NCBI GenBank assembly: GCA_014773175.1
Contig: VXCM01000402.1
Coordinates: 156,281-220,280, forward strand
Length of the DNA stretch: 64,000 bases
Direction of reading: 5' to 3'
DNA from: Lucifuga dentata
Taxonomy: Eukaryota; Chordata; Actinopteri; Ophidiiformes; Bythitidae
In this document: positions 1-11,038 of the stretch, one piece after another
Position numbering within the stretch: position 1 is the first letter of the stretch
Layout of the letters: each line of letters begins with the position of its first letter
The notes under the pieces: model-generated
What the model was told of the DNA's origin: nothing
Databases searched by the model: none
Seen by the model: the letters and a program-made list of their open reading frames with translations, nothing else
Made by a program: the position numbers and the translations under genes

Positions 1-1430
1 GGGTGTATATCAAAGGCAGTCATGTAGAACCAAGAAAATAGGGAGGGAAAATACATTCCTGGTCTGCAATGAGGTGAATTCCGCCAAACCCAACTTGAAA
101 ACCTCCGTACAGTTTCAGCCCTCCTGTGTTTTGATTAAAAGTTGTTTACTCAATAAAAGGCCATGTTCAGTAATTCAGAGTTGCCATCTGCCAGAGTTTA
201 ACAGTACCCCTTCTTGTTTAATCAGCTTGGTCAGGGCTTAAAGATACAATTTAAGGACTGGATTCTCGTTTGGTTCTATAGGAGATGTATTCCATGCTAG
301 TTTTGTTTTTTCTGTTTTTTTTTTTTTTTNTTTTTTTTTTTTTTGTTTTTTTTTGTTTTGTTCTTCCCACAGGGAAAAGAGTGATTCTGCCATCCTCTAG
401 CAGTTTATTTTCTTTTGCTGATTAACCTGAGAGGTTGACATGGACACCGAAGGCAAAACACAGACAGTAAACTGATCGACAGACCTGGGTACTGTCAAAT
501 GTGAATCATTATCAATATCAGGAATCATTATCAAAATATGGTGACTTTATGCCTTGCAAAATGTTCATTTTTAATAATTTTTTTCCTTCACTAAAATTTG
601 ATGTTAAATGTTTGTCTTGGTGATATAAATAATCATAAATGATATTTTAACTTTTGTTCTTTACCATTGTCATTTATTTTAAGAAAGGGCTGTAACATCA
701 ATGACATACACTATGCCCATAAAAGATGGGTTTTTCCAAGATGGCATCAACAACATCTTGAAACAAGCATTAATTACACTAAAATGAACATATTATACCA
801 TGACATTCTTTTTTTTTCTATGAAAACTCTTTGAGAGATTGGAAAAAAATGTAATAGCAATTACACATTTAAATTAACCATGTAAAAATTTCATTGAAAG
901 CTATATATTAACGACTCATAGAATATGAACACATTTGTATTTGAACAGCCTCTTCTTCCTCTGAACTTTGACCTTTGAAGTACTCCACAATGTCAAAATA
1001 CAAGTTTTTAATATCAGTAACATCAGTAATAATCACTGTAAATGTCATGTATCTGATGAGGGGGACAAGCACTTTTTCCAAAAGCAATTTAGCCTTTAGC
1101 AATTTCAAATAAATTGATACAAAACCAATATATAGTGACAATATTTCATTTTATTTAGGAAAACGTTCATTTAATTTGGGGTTTTAAAGCTTTTTCATCA
1201 CTTCAAAGTTAAGACCCCTTTTATGGCCTTGCATCGATTTTGTTTGGTGATTTCTGCTGAAGAACCTGAACGGCAGCTCAGGTTCTTTGGTCTGGGTGTA
1301 ATTGAAGACATTCCTGCTCTCATGTTTTGTCTCTCGTGTATGTGTGTGCAAGTGCTTAGAAGTAGAACCGCACAGTATCACTATTTCTAATGGCTCATGC
1401 AGACTCTGGGCTGTATGTTTTGTCTGTGAA
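1..1430. other. AT-rich non-coding sequence
   Basis: I see no gene here. The stretch is AT-rich and holds a T tract at 315-344 broken by a single N at 330, which is a low-complexity contig join. The short open frames have no recognisable similarity and no coding character. Confidence 0.6.
315..344. repeat. poly-T tract with a single-N contig join
   Basis: About 29 T surround one N at 330. The true tract length cannot be trusted, because both contig ends stop inside the homopolymer. Confidence 0.9.
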
Positions 1431-1456
1431 CCCCCCCCATACACACACACACACAC
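1431..1456. repeat. C8 run followed by a (CA)8 microsatellite
   Basis: Eight C are followed by AT and then eight CA units. It is a short simple repeat with no associated gene. Confidence 0.85.
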
Positions 1457-2050
1457 ATTATTACGACGACCGCATTCATTAGCACTCATGCTTGGGTTTA
1501 AAAGGCGATCTAAACAGAAACAGCTACAGCGACAGCCTTTCTTTTGAACGACGGAGCGTGGGTTCGGGGGCTGCATGCAGGGATCGGGTGCGAGCATGGC
1601 ATGACAGCAGTGGAAAAGTGAAGGGAGGGGTCCACGATGGTGGCGGTGGGTGTGATAATGCAGAACGGATGCCCAGTCTACCACAGCGGCGACTGTTTTT
1701 CCTCCCCAGGGCGACTGATGAGCCCCAGATGGAGGGGCAGCTGCTTCAGGTTTTCAGGCTCGGGGAGGCGGGCGTCACTTAGGGGAAGGTTGTGTGTATG
1801 TTTTGAGGAGCTGGTATGCGGGTCATCGGAGCACCGCTGAGTGAAGGTGCAGACTCGAGTCCAAACTTCATCACCATTGTCCCTTTTGCTTTCGCCTGCA
1901 ATGCCTCTCGCTATTCTAGCAGGAGGGTTTGCTATTGTTAGCCAGAAGGGCTCTCAAGGTGCTTTGGATGACTAGACCTTGTTAAGTGAGTCGAAGCATC
2001 CATCTGCCATTTTTGTCCACCTACCAGAGGAGTAATTAAAAGGCCACCTG
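1457..2050. other. GC-richer non-coding island
   Basis: Base composition rises sharply above the surrounding AT-rich DNA, with several CpGs between about 1540 and 1840. Overlapping open frames occur on both strands (for example 1184-1684 minus), but none resembles a known protein and they mirror each other, as chance frames in GC-rich DNA do. A regulatory or untranslated role is possible but not shown. Confidence 0.4.
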
Positions 2051-4427
2051 ATATGTTGTCTGGACCTGGCTCTCAACCCACAACTACACCCCTATACACA
2101 CACTCGCCAGACTGTGGCTCTTCCTGATAGTCTGGCCTCATCACGAGCCACCCATGTGAATAAACATCTCATTGCGAAGTAGGAAAGGAGATATCAAAGC
2201 GCCTGCCAAACTTCTATTACATTAATCGAAAATTTCCATATTCTTCCTGCTCGTCTTTGAAGGCGAGTTCGTTTTTCAGGGCTGCTCGTTAGGATGACAT
2301 TACGGAGCCATCTCAAAGAGTGGAGTCATCATCAATCCATCGGTCATTAATTTGGATGATTGCCTCCAATTGGCCGGGAGTTTAGCTTATAAGACATCCT
2401 GCATATCCCTTTTCCTCTCATCATTCCCATCAAGACTATTGCTCTGCAAAACCTCTGTGTGCAGTTTGGTGGATCATTATTTGTCATCCATATAACCACA
2501 GTCCACAGCTGCGTACACTGTGGATTTTCTACCCAACCAAGAGAGACAACAAAAACAAACAGCTAAGAGAAAGCAAATGTGGCTATCAAAGCATGGCAAG
2601 GGACACGGGAGACAGACACAAGCCTCTAGTCCCGCTTCATATGGACCACCAGTGCATCTTAATCAAAAAAAGGGCTAAAATTATTATGTCATGCCATATC
2701 ATTGTCAACGCAGATGACACAATAATAAGTAAATCGTAAAGATGAAATGCATTTGTGTAAAAAGAAACACACACACAAAACCATCTACCCTCTGACTAAT
2801 TTTGTGTATTCAACATGAATCCACCCACCCATCCAGTCTCCTCCCTCCAGTGTGATCTGGACGAGGATTTTGGAATGACAAGATGCAAATTCGAGCCATT
2901 TGTGAATATCAATAACATCTGGCGAGCTTCCCGAGGAGCGAGGTTGGATGTCTTGAGGCCATGCCAGTCACGCTAAGCCCATATGAATAAAGATATCTCA
3001 CACAGAGGAACACTTCTTCTCCTCCTTACTCTTCAGCACTAATTAAGATGGAGCCAAGTCCTTATGTGTCTTCACAGAAAACACGTCTGAGCAAATCCAA
3101 TGCGGATGACAGTGTGTGACCAGTTTGTGCATGTGTGTATCCAGAAATGTCATTTTTCATCAATGCTGGGCGAGGAGACGGAGGTCAAAGGGTCCAAAGC
3201 TTGAAAGGACAGTCATTATTCAATTATCTGCTTTAATGAAGAAGACTAAATAAACATTTGATTCTGCTAAATGTCACTGGCCACGTGCATCCTCCTGAAG
3301 CTTTCAGCTATCATGGAATTAAATAAATAAAAAGGAAGTGTCTGAATAATTAATGCGATGAGTTATAACTTAAAATCTCTACCCAGAGGCTGAATTGGGA
3401 TTTAGTAGAATCTGACATATATAGGTTGCATTTTGTTGCCCAAATTCTGAATTCTTTTGCTTATATCTGATGTATTTTTAATTTTTGGACACAGTATTTA
3501 TGCCTACATTTTTTTAATTAGCCCATATCTGATACCTGTGTTTTCACCTGAAACACCCTGGACGCAGAAATGTGTTTTTGCACATGCGCACATTTCCGAG
3601 ATGAGTGTAAACGAAACACTGCAATGAACGAAAATGAAACAGAAACAGCTATATAAGCTTTTGCAATTTTTCAACAAGAAACTTTTGATATGTTGTCCAA
3701 ACATTTATTGCCAAGATTCTCATTGGGACACATCCTTTCATCAGGTGATTACGGTGCAGAAGTGGGTGGGTGTTGGACAGTGGTCGCATTAAAACATCTG
3801 TTTGGTAAAAGCATTCTAACAGTATGTCTGGTATGCAGCATATATACTAGCATTCAGAAACTCTGGCCAGTGTTTGATCTGAAACTGGCAAATAAAGAGA
3901 AAATAATAAAATGGGCAAAAAAACAAAAACACGGGCAGTAGGCTGTGTACGACTTTTCATTTTGTTTGCCAGTTTCAGACAAGGCCTTTTCTTTTAAACT
4001 CTGCCTTGAAGGCCAGCATCCATGAGTCATCTTTTCACTGTTGCAGATGACACTGGTATTTGCATGGACTATTTAAGGAAGCGGTCAATGGCATCTGTTT
4101 CCTCAAACCACAGATTTTGATCTACTTATCCTCTTCAGCAGTTGTGCATCTGAGCCTCCACCTCTTTTATTGTCCTGGTTAGATCTCATTTGACAGTAGC
4201 AGCCACAAAACCTCTGAATACTAGCGTAGCATGTCCTCCATTTCTGTTGATGGATAACTGTCATTGTATTGATTGCTTGATAAAGTAGAAGAGTGTTGAA
4301 TTTTATTAAGTATTTGTTGGAATGGAAAGGAAATTCCAATCTGTGGTATTTAGTTTGCAATCACTTTGGCAGATATTGTTGCGGGCAGAAACCTTGTATC
4401 TCCAAAACCGTCACTTTTCAGGAAATC
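2051..4427. other. Unique non-coding sequence with regulatory-looking stretches
   Basis: No repeat or gene is recognised. Parts (about 2220-2450 and 2870-3040) are complex, balanced in composition and rich in short homeodomain-like and octamer-like words (ATTA, ATGCAAAT), a texture typical of conserved non-coding elements. A perfect 15-bp inverted repeat lies at 3878-3892 and 3965-3979. Conservation cannot be judged from one sequence. Confidence 0.35.
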
Positions 4428-4463
4428 AAAAAAAAAAAAAAAAANAAAAAAAAAAAAAAAAAA
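4428..4463. repeat. poly-A tract with a single-N contig join
   Basis: A homopolymer of about 35 A has an N at 4445. It is a low-complexity contig join of uncertain true length. Confidence 0.9.
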
Positions 4464-4804
4464 CCCTCTGTTTTTAAAATAATTGAACACCGTGTCGTCA
4501 AAGTTGGTATTGTGTCTTTATAAATCATCAGATACTTGCATGTATCATTAAATTATCAATATTTCACCAAAGTCAAGCTCAAATAGAGTTACAAGGTTTT
4601 TGACAGCAAATGTGGAGATACGTGTTTTGCCCGTCATTGTTTAGAAGGGCTGCATCTGAGGCAGGAAGTGCTGCATTACATTATCATCAACTTACAGGTT
4701 ACAAAGTTTATTGTAGTTATTTGTGCATCATTTGTTTTTTCCTGTAGTTGAAAACATTTGGCCAAAATCCCTTGTTAAAATATCTTTTATCAATCCCTTG
4801 ATCA

Positions 4805-4880
4805 AATCCCTTGATTTGTCCTGTTAAGAGTCACAGGGGAGCTGGAGCCTATCCCAGTGGTCATAGGGCGAGAGTTAATT
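4805..4880 (+). repeat. Short remnant of a dispersed fish repeat
   Basis: The words GAGCTGGAGCCTATCCCAG and TCATAGGGCGAGAG are the hallmark of a very common teleost dispersed repeat whose other end is often a GGAT tail. Only about 75 bp are recognisable here. Assignment rests on recall of the family, not on a search. Confidence 0.5.
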
Positions 4881-5865
4881 TCCATACATGAATATGACCC
4901 AAAATCGATCAGAGAATATTTGATTCCGTGCTTTTTTTTACAATTTGCATCATGACAACACACAACCCTTACATGCCACATGTGAGCAAAGGATGTGAAT
5001 CGGGTCACTTGTTAGTGTAACTGTAAAGAAAAGCTTCAAAGAGCCTCAAACCAAACAAGAGCTACTTCACGTGGAGGAAGAATTACTGTCTCCATCACAA
5101 CACATCTGGATGCATCTGTCTCAGCTTAGATCTTAAGTCAACTGGAGCAGCTTGTGAATTTGCTCCAGATATTGGACAGCTAATGCTCGACCATCAAAGA
5201 TATGGCAATTCACTGACAAAAGAAGATGACTAAAGAAAACACCTCTCATCTGGAAACCATCCTGAAACTCACGCCGCTCACGCATTGTTTGCCGAGCATC
5301 AATTACATGTGCTTGCTCCTCATTGTTTTAAATGAACAAAAGCCAAGATTCCACTTTATTCTTGTGGTACAAGGTGAACGTCTTACAAGCTCCAATGATA
5401 ACAGTGTGGAGGAAATTCTGTGTGTGTTCTTTATGCATGTGTGCTTTGTCTCGCATTTAACTGACTGACTCCAGAGAACGGTTAAAATTCTCAGAGTCCT
5501 TCTTCATAATCACCCCTCATCCTCTTGGACATCATCTGTCTCAGGCTGCTAATACTGTTATGTCTAGAGCTCATGTAAGCAAAGCTAAATTTAATTAAAT
5601 GTGGATACTATTAGGCCGGATTTTAGGGGATTTAAAGCATGTCATCCTTTCATGCAGCAAATGGAGACATTAAATCCAGGACTGGAGGGTCACAAGCTCA
5701 AATCCCAGGATTGATTTGAAAAAAGTTTGGCAGACAGTAAATAAGTAATGCTTTGCTCAAGGGGAGAGCTTCTTTTTTCAGACATCATAATGTCTTCGAG
5801 TAAGATGTGTGTTTATGCATATTTCAGGATGTTGTGTATTACTAGAAAACATCAGATTATACCCA
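4881..5865. other. Non-coding sequence, nothing recognised
   Basis: No gene, repeat family or RNA gene is visible. Small open frames (for example 5226-5468 plus) have no similarity I recognise. Confidence 0.5.
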
Positions 5866-6089
5866 ACAGGCAAAAGTTTTAATGTGACTTCCCAAAAAGG
5901 TACAAAAGTGGCATGATTTGTCCCTGAAAAGGGATGCACTTAAAGTACTTTGACGTTTAAGGGCGGACTACAGAGATTACCAACAGTCTGACAAACAATT
6001 ATATTAGAGACCTGGAAATTACACTGATAATTAACTTAATATTTGTTCAAAGATACTGTATAAAAAGGTGATTGATAATTTTCTGAGCA

Positions 6090-6280
6090 CAGCATAGAAA
6101 GGTTTAACTCATCTCCACCCAACTCCACATATTTCTGCCAACAATTTTCGTCAGATTTTGTCCAAGTTTCCAAGAATTCCTTTTATTGGCTGTCCAAAAA
6201 CAAGGAGAAACAGGTTCCAGCTGAAGCCTTTTTAATATTTGGGAAGACATAAAAGTCAGCAGGGGCCAAATCAGGTGAAT

Positions 6281-6282
<2 letters not shown>
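6090..6282 (-). pseudogene. Mariner-type transposase relic (C-terminal part)
   Basis: Read on the minus strand from 6282 downwards, the sequence encodes HSPDLAPADFYVFPNIK, close to the mariner motif around the third catalytic aspartate of the D,D34D triad (family form YSPDLAPADFFLFPKLK). Further residues match the weak C-terminal family pattern. A stop codon interrupts the frame and nothing upstream survives: the coding sequence runs straight into the GT microsatellite at 6282-6326. The element's 3' non-coding end may reach about 5870. It would have cut and pasted DNA at TA sites and is now dead. The motif match is strong; the exact mariner subfamily is not determined. Confidence 0.75.
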
Positions 6283-6325
<43 letters not shown>

Positions 6326-6326
6326 G
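6282..6326. repeat. (GT)n microsatellite
   Basis: About 20 GT units end with CGTGTG. It abuts the mariner transposase relic and may have replaced part of it. Confidence 0.95.
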
Positions 6327-6706
6327 TTGAGCTACATGAAAACCTCAATGGGTCCAATCATGCACGGAACAAAATTTCACTTTAAACACTTAAAGGAAGC
6401 ATGGTGTTCAGTTCCTAGCAGGTAAGGGTAACACTGTGCTGTATATGTCTAATTTATTTTGTCCACGCTCTTGTCCACAAATGCCCACAAGGTTTAATAA
6501 AGTCTGTCCATGCAACACTATTACCAGGTTTGTACTGTAAGTCCATCTCTTATTATGGTACATATCAGATTTGAAAAGAAGTTTACAAATGATTTCTATG
6601 GAGCCCCTTAGGGATCATATGTGGAAAAAAAAAAAATAAAGTGGGTAAAAAAAAATAAATAAATAACCCGATGCCCCTAAGGGGACAAGGAAGGAAAAAA
6701 AAAAAG
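6327..6706. other. Non-coding sequence leading into the assembly gap
   Basis: AT-rich sequence becomes A-rich with short homopolymers before the gap. No gene is seen. Confidence 0.5.
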
Positions 6707-7308
6707 NNNNNNNNNNNNNNNNNNNNNNNNNNNNNNNNNNNNNNNNNNNNNNNNNNNNNNNNNNNNNNNNNNNNNNNNNNNNNNNNNNNNNNNNNNNNNN
6801 NNNNNNNNNNNNNNNNNNNNNNNNNNNNNNNNNNNNNNNNNNNNNNNNNNNNNNNNNNNNNNNNNNNNNNNNNNNNNNNNNNNNNNNNNNNNNNNNNNNN
6901 NNNNNNNNNNNNNNNNNNNNNNNNNNNNNNNNNNNNNNNNNNNNNNNNNNNNNNNNNNNNNNNNNNNNNNNNNNNNNNNNNNNNNNNNNNNNNNNNNNNN
7001 NNNNNNNNNNNNNNNNNNNNNNNNNNNNNNNNNNNNNNNNNNNNNNNNNNNNNNNNNNNNNNNNNNNNNNNNNNNNNNNNNNNNNNNNNNNNNNNNNNNN
7101 NNNNNNNNNNNNNNNNNNNNNNNNNNNNNNNNNNNNNNNNNNNNNNNNNNNNNNNNNNNNNNNNNNNNNNNNNNNNNNNNNNNNNNNNNNNNNNNNNNNN
7201 NNNNNNNNNNNNNNNNNNNNNNNNNNNNNNNNNNNNNNNNNNNNNNNNNNNNNNNNNNNNNNNNNNNNNNNNNNNNNNNNNNNNNNNNNNNNNNNNNNNN
7301 NNNNNNNN
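6707..7308. other. Assembly gap (602 N)
   Basis: An unbroken run of N is bordered on both sides by A tracts. Any frame spanning it is an artefact of reading N as open. The true content and length are unknown. Confidence 0.98.
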
Positions 7309-8616
7309 TAAAAAAAAAAAAAAAAGTTACATCTTACAAGCAACAAATTCGCCTGATGATCGGTGTGAGATGGTTTTATTAAAATCAGCAGTATGGATTC
7401 AGCTCTGTCAGAAGGAACACATTGCTTAGAACACCAGCGGAGTGCGAAGTAAAACCCTGACCAGCTTTTCACCTGACATTTAGCTGGGAATTAACTCAAC
7501 ATATTACAGCACAGCTCATAAAATGAATTTGCTTTCGATCAAGCGCTCTCCCGCCCATATTTCAGGGTGCTCAGATTAGGTCAGCTGTCACGCAGGAATG
7601 TTTGCTGAATAGAAATTGATGCATAACAAGCTGGAAAGCGGGTTGAAGGCGGGCTCTCTGCAGCCTGCATGCTGCACACCCTGACCTTTACTTTACTCCA
7701 TCCAATATGGTTCAACTTGTGTGTTTGTTCTATTCAACCAAATTGAGACAAGGCTGCCTTTGTTACATGCTGCAGAGTCCTTCATGTGATTTGTGTCCCT
7801 CTGGTATTTGTTATTCATTTCCAATGTAGATGCTCACTGAATGAAAATCTGCTTTTTGAGTCTTCCCTCCATCTGCAGCCCTGTGATTTATTTTGACAGG
7901 CTTTTATTTGCTTCTAGTGCTAGATCTTATTTGTGCTTGTTTTATAGTTTTTAGCAGCTTTTATCTTTCAGATGAGAGGGGATGGTGGGAGATAAAACAG
8001 GTGCTGGATATACATCTGAACTCCTGAGCTTTTTTCCAATTAACAGGATACAAGAATCCCAGTAGTATGTGTGTGAGGGTGTGTGTGTGTGTGTAGGTGA
8101 GAATATGCACCTTCACATGCATTACCTCTGCCCTCTGTAGTGTGAGCTGCACAAATAGAAACTAATGTCCCTGCATGCTTGTGTGTCTTTTCAGGTATGC
8201 AGTTGTGTTGACATTGTGTGTGTGTGGGTGTGTGTGAGTGGGTGTACACTTCTTTGCACTAGTATCTTTATGTAATGTAGTGGAGGTCAAAAGGAATGGT
8301 ATAGCAATCTCGACAACCATTGCAGCAGACAGAAATGCAGTAACAGAATCCACAGGGTGGTGGTGCTAAAGAGCTGTAACTTTACCTAAAAAGGTAATCA
8401 GGTTTGTCTGTTTTTTAAGTATGGAAGGTTGTGCTCCTGGTGCCATGTTAAATAGTCACTCCCGCCTCCTGCGAGGTGATGGCATGGTCGAGGACATGAA
8501 CTGAACAGGCTCAGTTGATTGGTCAATTTAGAGCCAATCAGGTATTGACGCCTTGTTCAGTGCCGTCACCCTGTGAGTTCTGATGCAAAACGTAGTGCTT
8601 TGGCCCTTTATATAAA
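7309..8616. other. Non-coding sequence with small GT repeats
   Basis: Unique-looking sequence with GT-rich patches at 8068-8095 and about 8208-8245. Open frames over these patches are repeat-driven (Thr-His runs) and not genes. Confidence 0.5.
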
Positions 8617-9008
8617 TACAGTGGGGTCCACAAGTCTGAGACCACTGTGAAAATGCTTCTATGCTGCTTTCCTTTTGAATTTAATACAAGATGTTTCGAT
8701 GTTTCATTCCAAATGATAATATCATCTTAACAATTTGAGTGAAAACTTGAATCTTGGAAAAAAATGTTCATGAATGTCAGAATATCTTAGTATTTGGTAC
8801 GCTGCCCTTTTGCTTTTTAATGACAGCATCGCTCCAGCTGCATGGACTCCACAAGTTTGTGCAAAACCTGATGAGCCAAGTTATCCCAGCATGATGTGAC
8901 GATGTTCCAAAGAGTTTCTTGTGATGTCAGACTTTCTGATTATTTCCACGTTTATATGGAAAACATCATGGATGTATGTGGTCTCAGACTTTTGGACCCC
9001 ACTGTGTA
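8617..9008. mobile_element. Tc1/mariner-like non-autonomous element
   Basis: Terminal inverted repeats begin CAGTGGGGTCCACAAGTCTG at 8619, and the right end (8978-9004) is their reverse complement with one mismatch over 27 bp. A TA dinucleotide precedes the left end. On the right a TA lies two bases beyond the repeat, as if the junction had mutated. The 330-bp interior has no open transposase frame. TA targeting and this terminus style fit Tc1/mariner. Family assignment is from terminus style and recall. Confidence 0.75.
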
Positions 9009-9360
9009 TATATAAAATGTATTAAAAACTCACCAAAACCATTTTTAATAATTAGTTTGGTTACAATTAAAATGAAATAAATGATAAAAATATTAAACTA
9101 AAAAACAGTTTAAATTGTTTAAATCAACAGAGAGTAAATGAAGAGTTCATTTACATAAACACCTAACTCAGTTGCATTTGAATAAAAATTAAAATAAACA
9201 TGGTAAACTACAGGACAAGTGTTACTGATGATGTGATTCAGTGACTTAATGCCTGAACTTGACTTAATGGAGTTGTGCAATAGCTTCATGATGCTTTTAT
9301 CTGGTTGTGTATATGTGCAATATGTGTAATTTTATGTGATATGTGTAATTTGCGCAATAT
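9009..9360. other. AT-rich non-coding sequence
   Basis: No gene or repeat is recognised between the Tc1-like element and the next contig join. Confidence 0.5.
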
Positions 9361-9485
9361 GTGATTTTGGGTGTGATTTACTACAAGAGGCAATTATAAG
9401 TGAACAGCACTTGAGTCCAAGANGTGATTTTGGGTGTGATTTACTACAAGAGGCAATTATAAGTGAACAGCACTTGAGTCCAAGA
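9361..9485. repeat. 62-nt exact direct duplication around a single N (assembly artefact)
   Basis: Positions 9361-9422 and 9424-9485 are identical and separated only by the N at 9423. This is the footprint of two contig ends that overlap but were joined end to end. The genome most likely has one copy. Confidence 0.9.
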
Positions 9486-9535
9486 CAAATGTCCCCACAG
9501 GGACAATAAAGCATATCATATCATATCGTATCATA
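9486..9535 (+). repeat. 3' tail of a retrotransposon, with (ATCAT)n end
   Basis: The sequence TCCCCACAGGGACAATAAAG is followed by a degenerate TATCATATCATATC run. This resembles the AATAAAG-plus-microsatellite tail of many fish LINEs and SINEs on the plus strand. How far the element extends upstream is unclear. Confidence 0.45.
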
Positions 9536-10468
9536 CATTTAATGCTAAAGAAGGATGTGCTCATTCTGATTGGGTATGCTGTTATATATTTAGCCAGTGA
9601 GAGCTTTAAGAAACCTTCATCACATCCACCTGGGCCGAGCAGAAGAAGCCAGTCAGCAGTGCAGCATTTTTAATGTGCCGATTCTGTCATAACTATTACC
9701 TGCCGGAGCACAGCAGGAGCGCTGGAGCGCAGCAGGGGTGTGAAAAAGAGGAAAATAGGTTGTAGAAAGAATATTAACCGGGTCAAATATTTCAGCTGCG
9801 GTAGCTCGGAGGGACAGTGATTCTCTGTCATCATCTTATCATGGACTCTCCTTTTGATGTAATCCAAAACTGATTGAAAATGCTTCCTGAGGTTATATAA
9901 ATCACAGAACGCCTCACCCATGGCACCTAGCCTTTTTATGAGCCTACAATCCAGGAAATTTACACCCATACTGATAATCTTATTCAGTCAGTGACACATT
10001 TATTTACAATCTGAGAGAAAAAGAGACAAAACCTTACAAACAGCCAGTCGATAATTTACTGATGAATCAATATGTTGTATAATGTGTTGCTGTTGCTGTC
10101 AAAATAATGATCCAAAACATGAATACAGTACATAAATAACTGTATTCTGGTACCTTCTTTTATAGACTGATATAACATTACTGTAATTCAATAAAAGCTT
10201 TTTCATTTGCTGCTATAAAATCCTGAAGCTGCAGTACCAGTAGAGTTTACTCAGCGTTGCCCACGCACACCTCACCCTCTCTGCTTCCAGAGAATCAATA
10301 GATCAACAGATCACCTTGTAGTTCAAAAAGGTCCCACTAAAAGGTCTTGTTGAAGTTGTTTTGTTCAACTGTGTTAAGATCTGCCTGAACAAATCATACA
10401 GAGTGGAAAACCATGCCTGAGTCCATCACGTAGGTTTGAAATCACCTTAGGTTTGAACATGCCTGAGT
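9536..10468. other. Non-coding sequence, one unrecognised 99-codon frame
   Basis: A minus-strand frame at 9670-9969 (99 aa) contains no domain I know and no clear upstream signal. The rest is AT-rich with no recognisable repeat. Confidence 0.4.
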
Positions 10469-11038
10469 GTCTAGTTCAGAGGTCGGTAACCTTTATTATC
10501 AAAAGAGCCATTTTTAGCCCTCCAAAAAAAAAAAAAAAAAAAAATCTGTCTGGAGCCACAAAACATATTTGAGCCTTATAATGAAGGTCACAGCCTCTAT
10601 ACAAGCAAACAAATCTGTCCACACACTATTAAATTCTCTATTTTCCTCTGCGACTTTTCTCTTTTTGGATTTAGAATCCATAGCTAGGAGACTAAAGATT
10701 AGCCATTTATGTGTATACATAAATAGCCACTGCTATTGAGGTTTGGCAAAATTAAAAGGAAATTAAGAGTCCACCGGGCAGTAGACTTAGGCTATGATGC
10801 ATGTTTTAGTTGATGAAGTATTAAAACTTTTTTTAAAAATTTGGTGTATAGGCTACACATTTTTACACTTGGAGAATGTAAGAATCACTTACATCAATGA
10901 TAGATGAAAATTAAAAAGTTAAAAAATAACTGTTCATTTCCATATAATCTTTTGTCAAAGCCACAGGGAGCCACTGGAGATGGGCAAAAGGGCCGCCTGC
11001 GGCTCCAGAGCCGCAGGTTGTCTACCTCTGGTCTAGTT
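10469..11038. mobile_element. hAT-type MITE with intact 8-bp target-site duplication
   Basis: The element proper is 10477-11030 (554 bp). It starts CAGAGGTCGGTAACCT and ends with the imperfect reverse complement AGGTTGTCTACCTCTG. The octamer GTCTAGTT flanks it exactly on both sides (10469-10476 and 11031-11038). Eight-base duplications and CAG...CTG termini are diagnostic of hAT transposons. There is no transposase frame, so it moved with enzyme supplied elsewhere. The intact duplication suggests a fairly recent insertion. Confidence 0.9.

Noticed and set aside
1184..1684. 166-codon minus-strand frame in the GC-rich island
   Set aside because: Crosses a CA repeat and C run, with overlapping frames on the other strand; composition explains it.
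6615..7472. Long open frames of 252 and 285 codons on the two strands
   Set aside because: They exist only because the 602 N are read as open; the real residues at the ends are poly-Lys or poly-Phe from A/T tracts.
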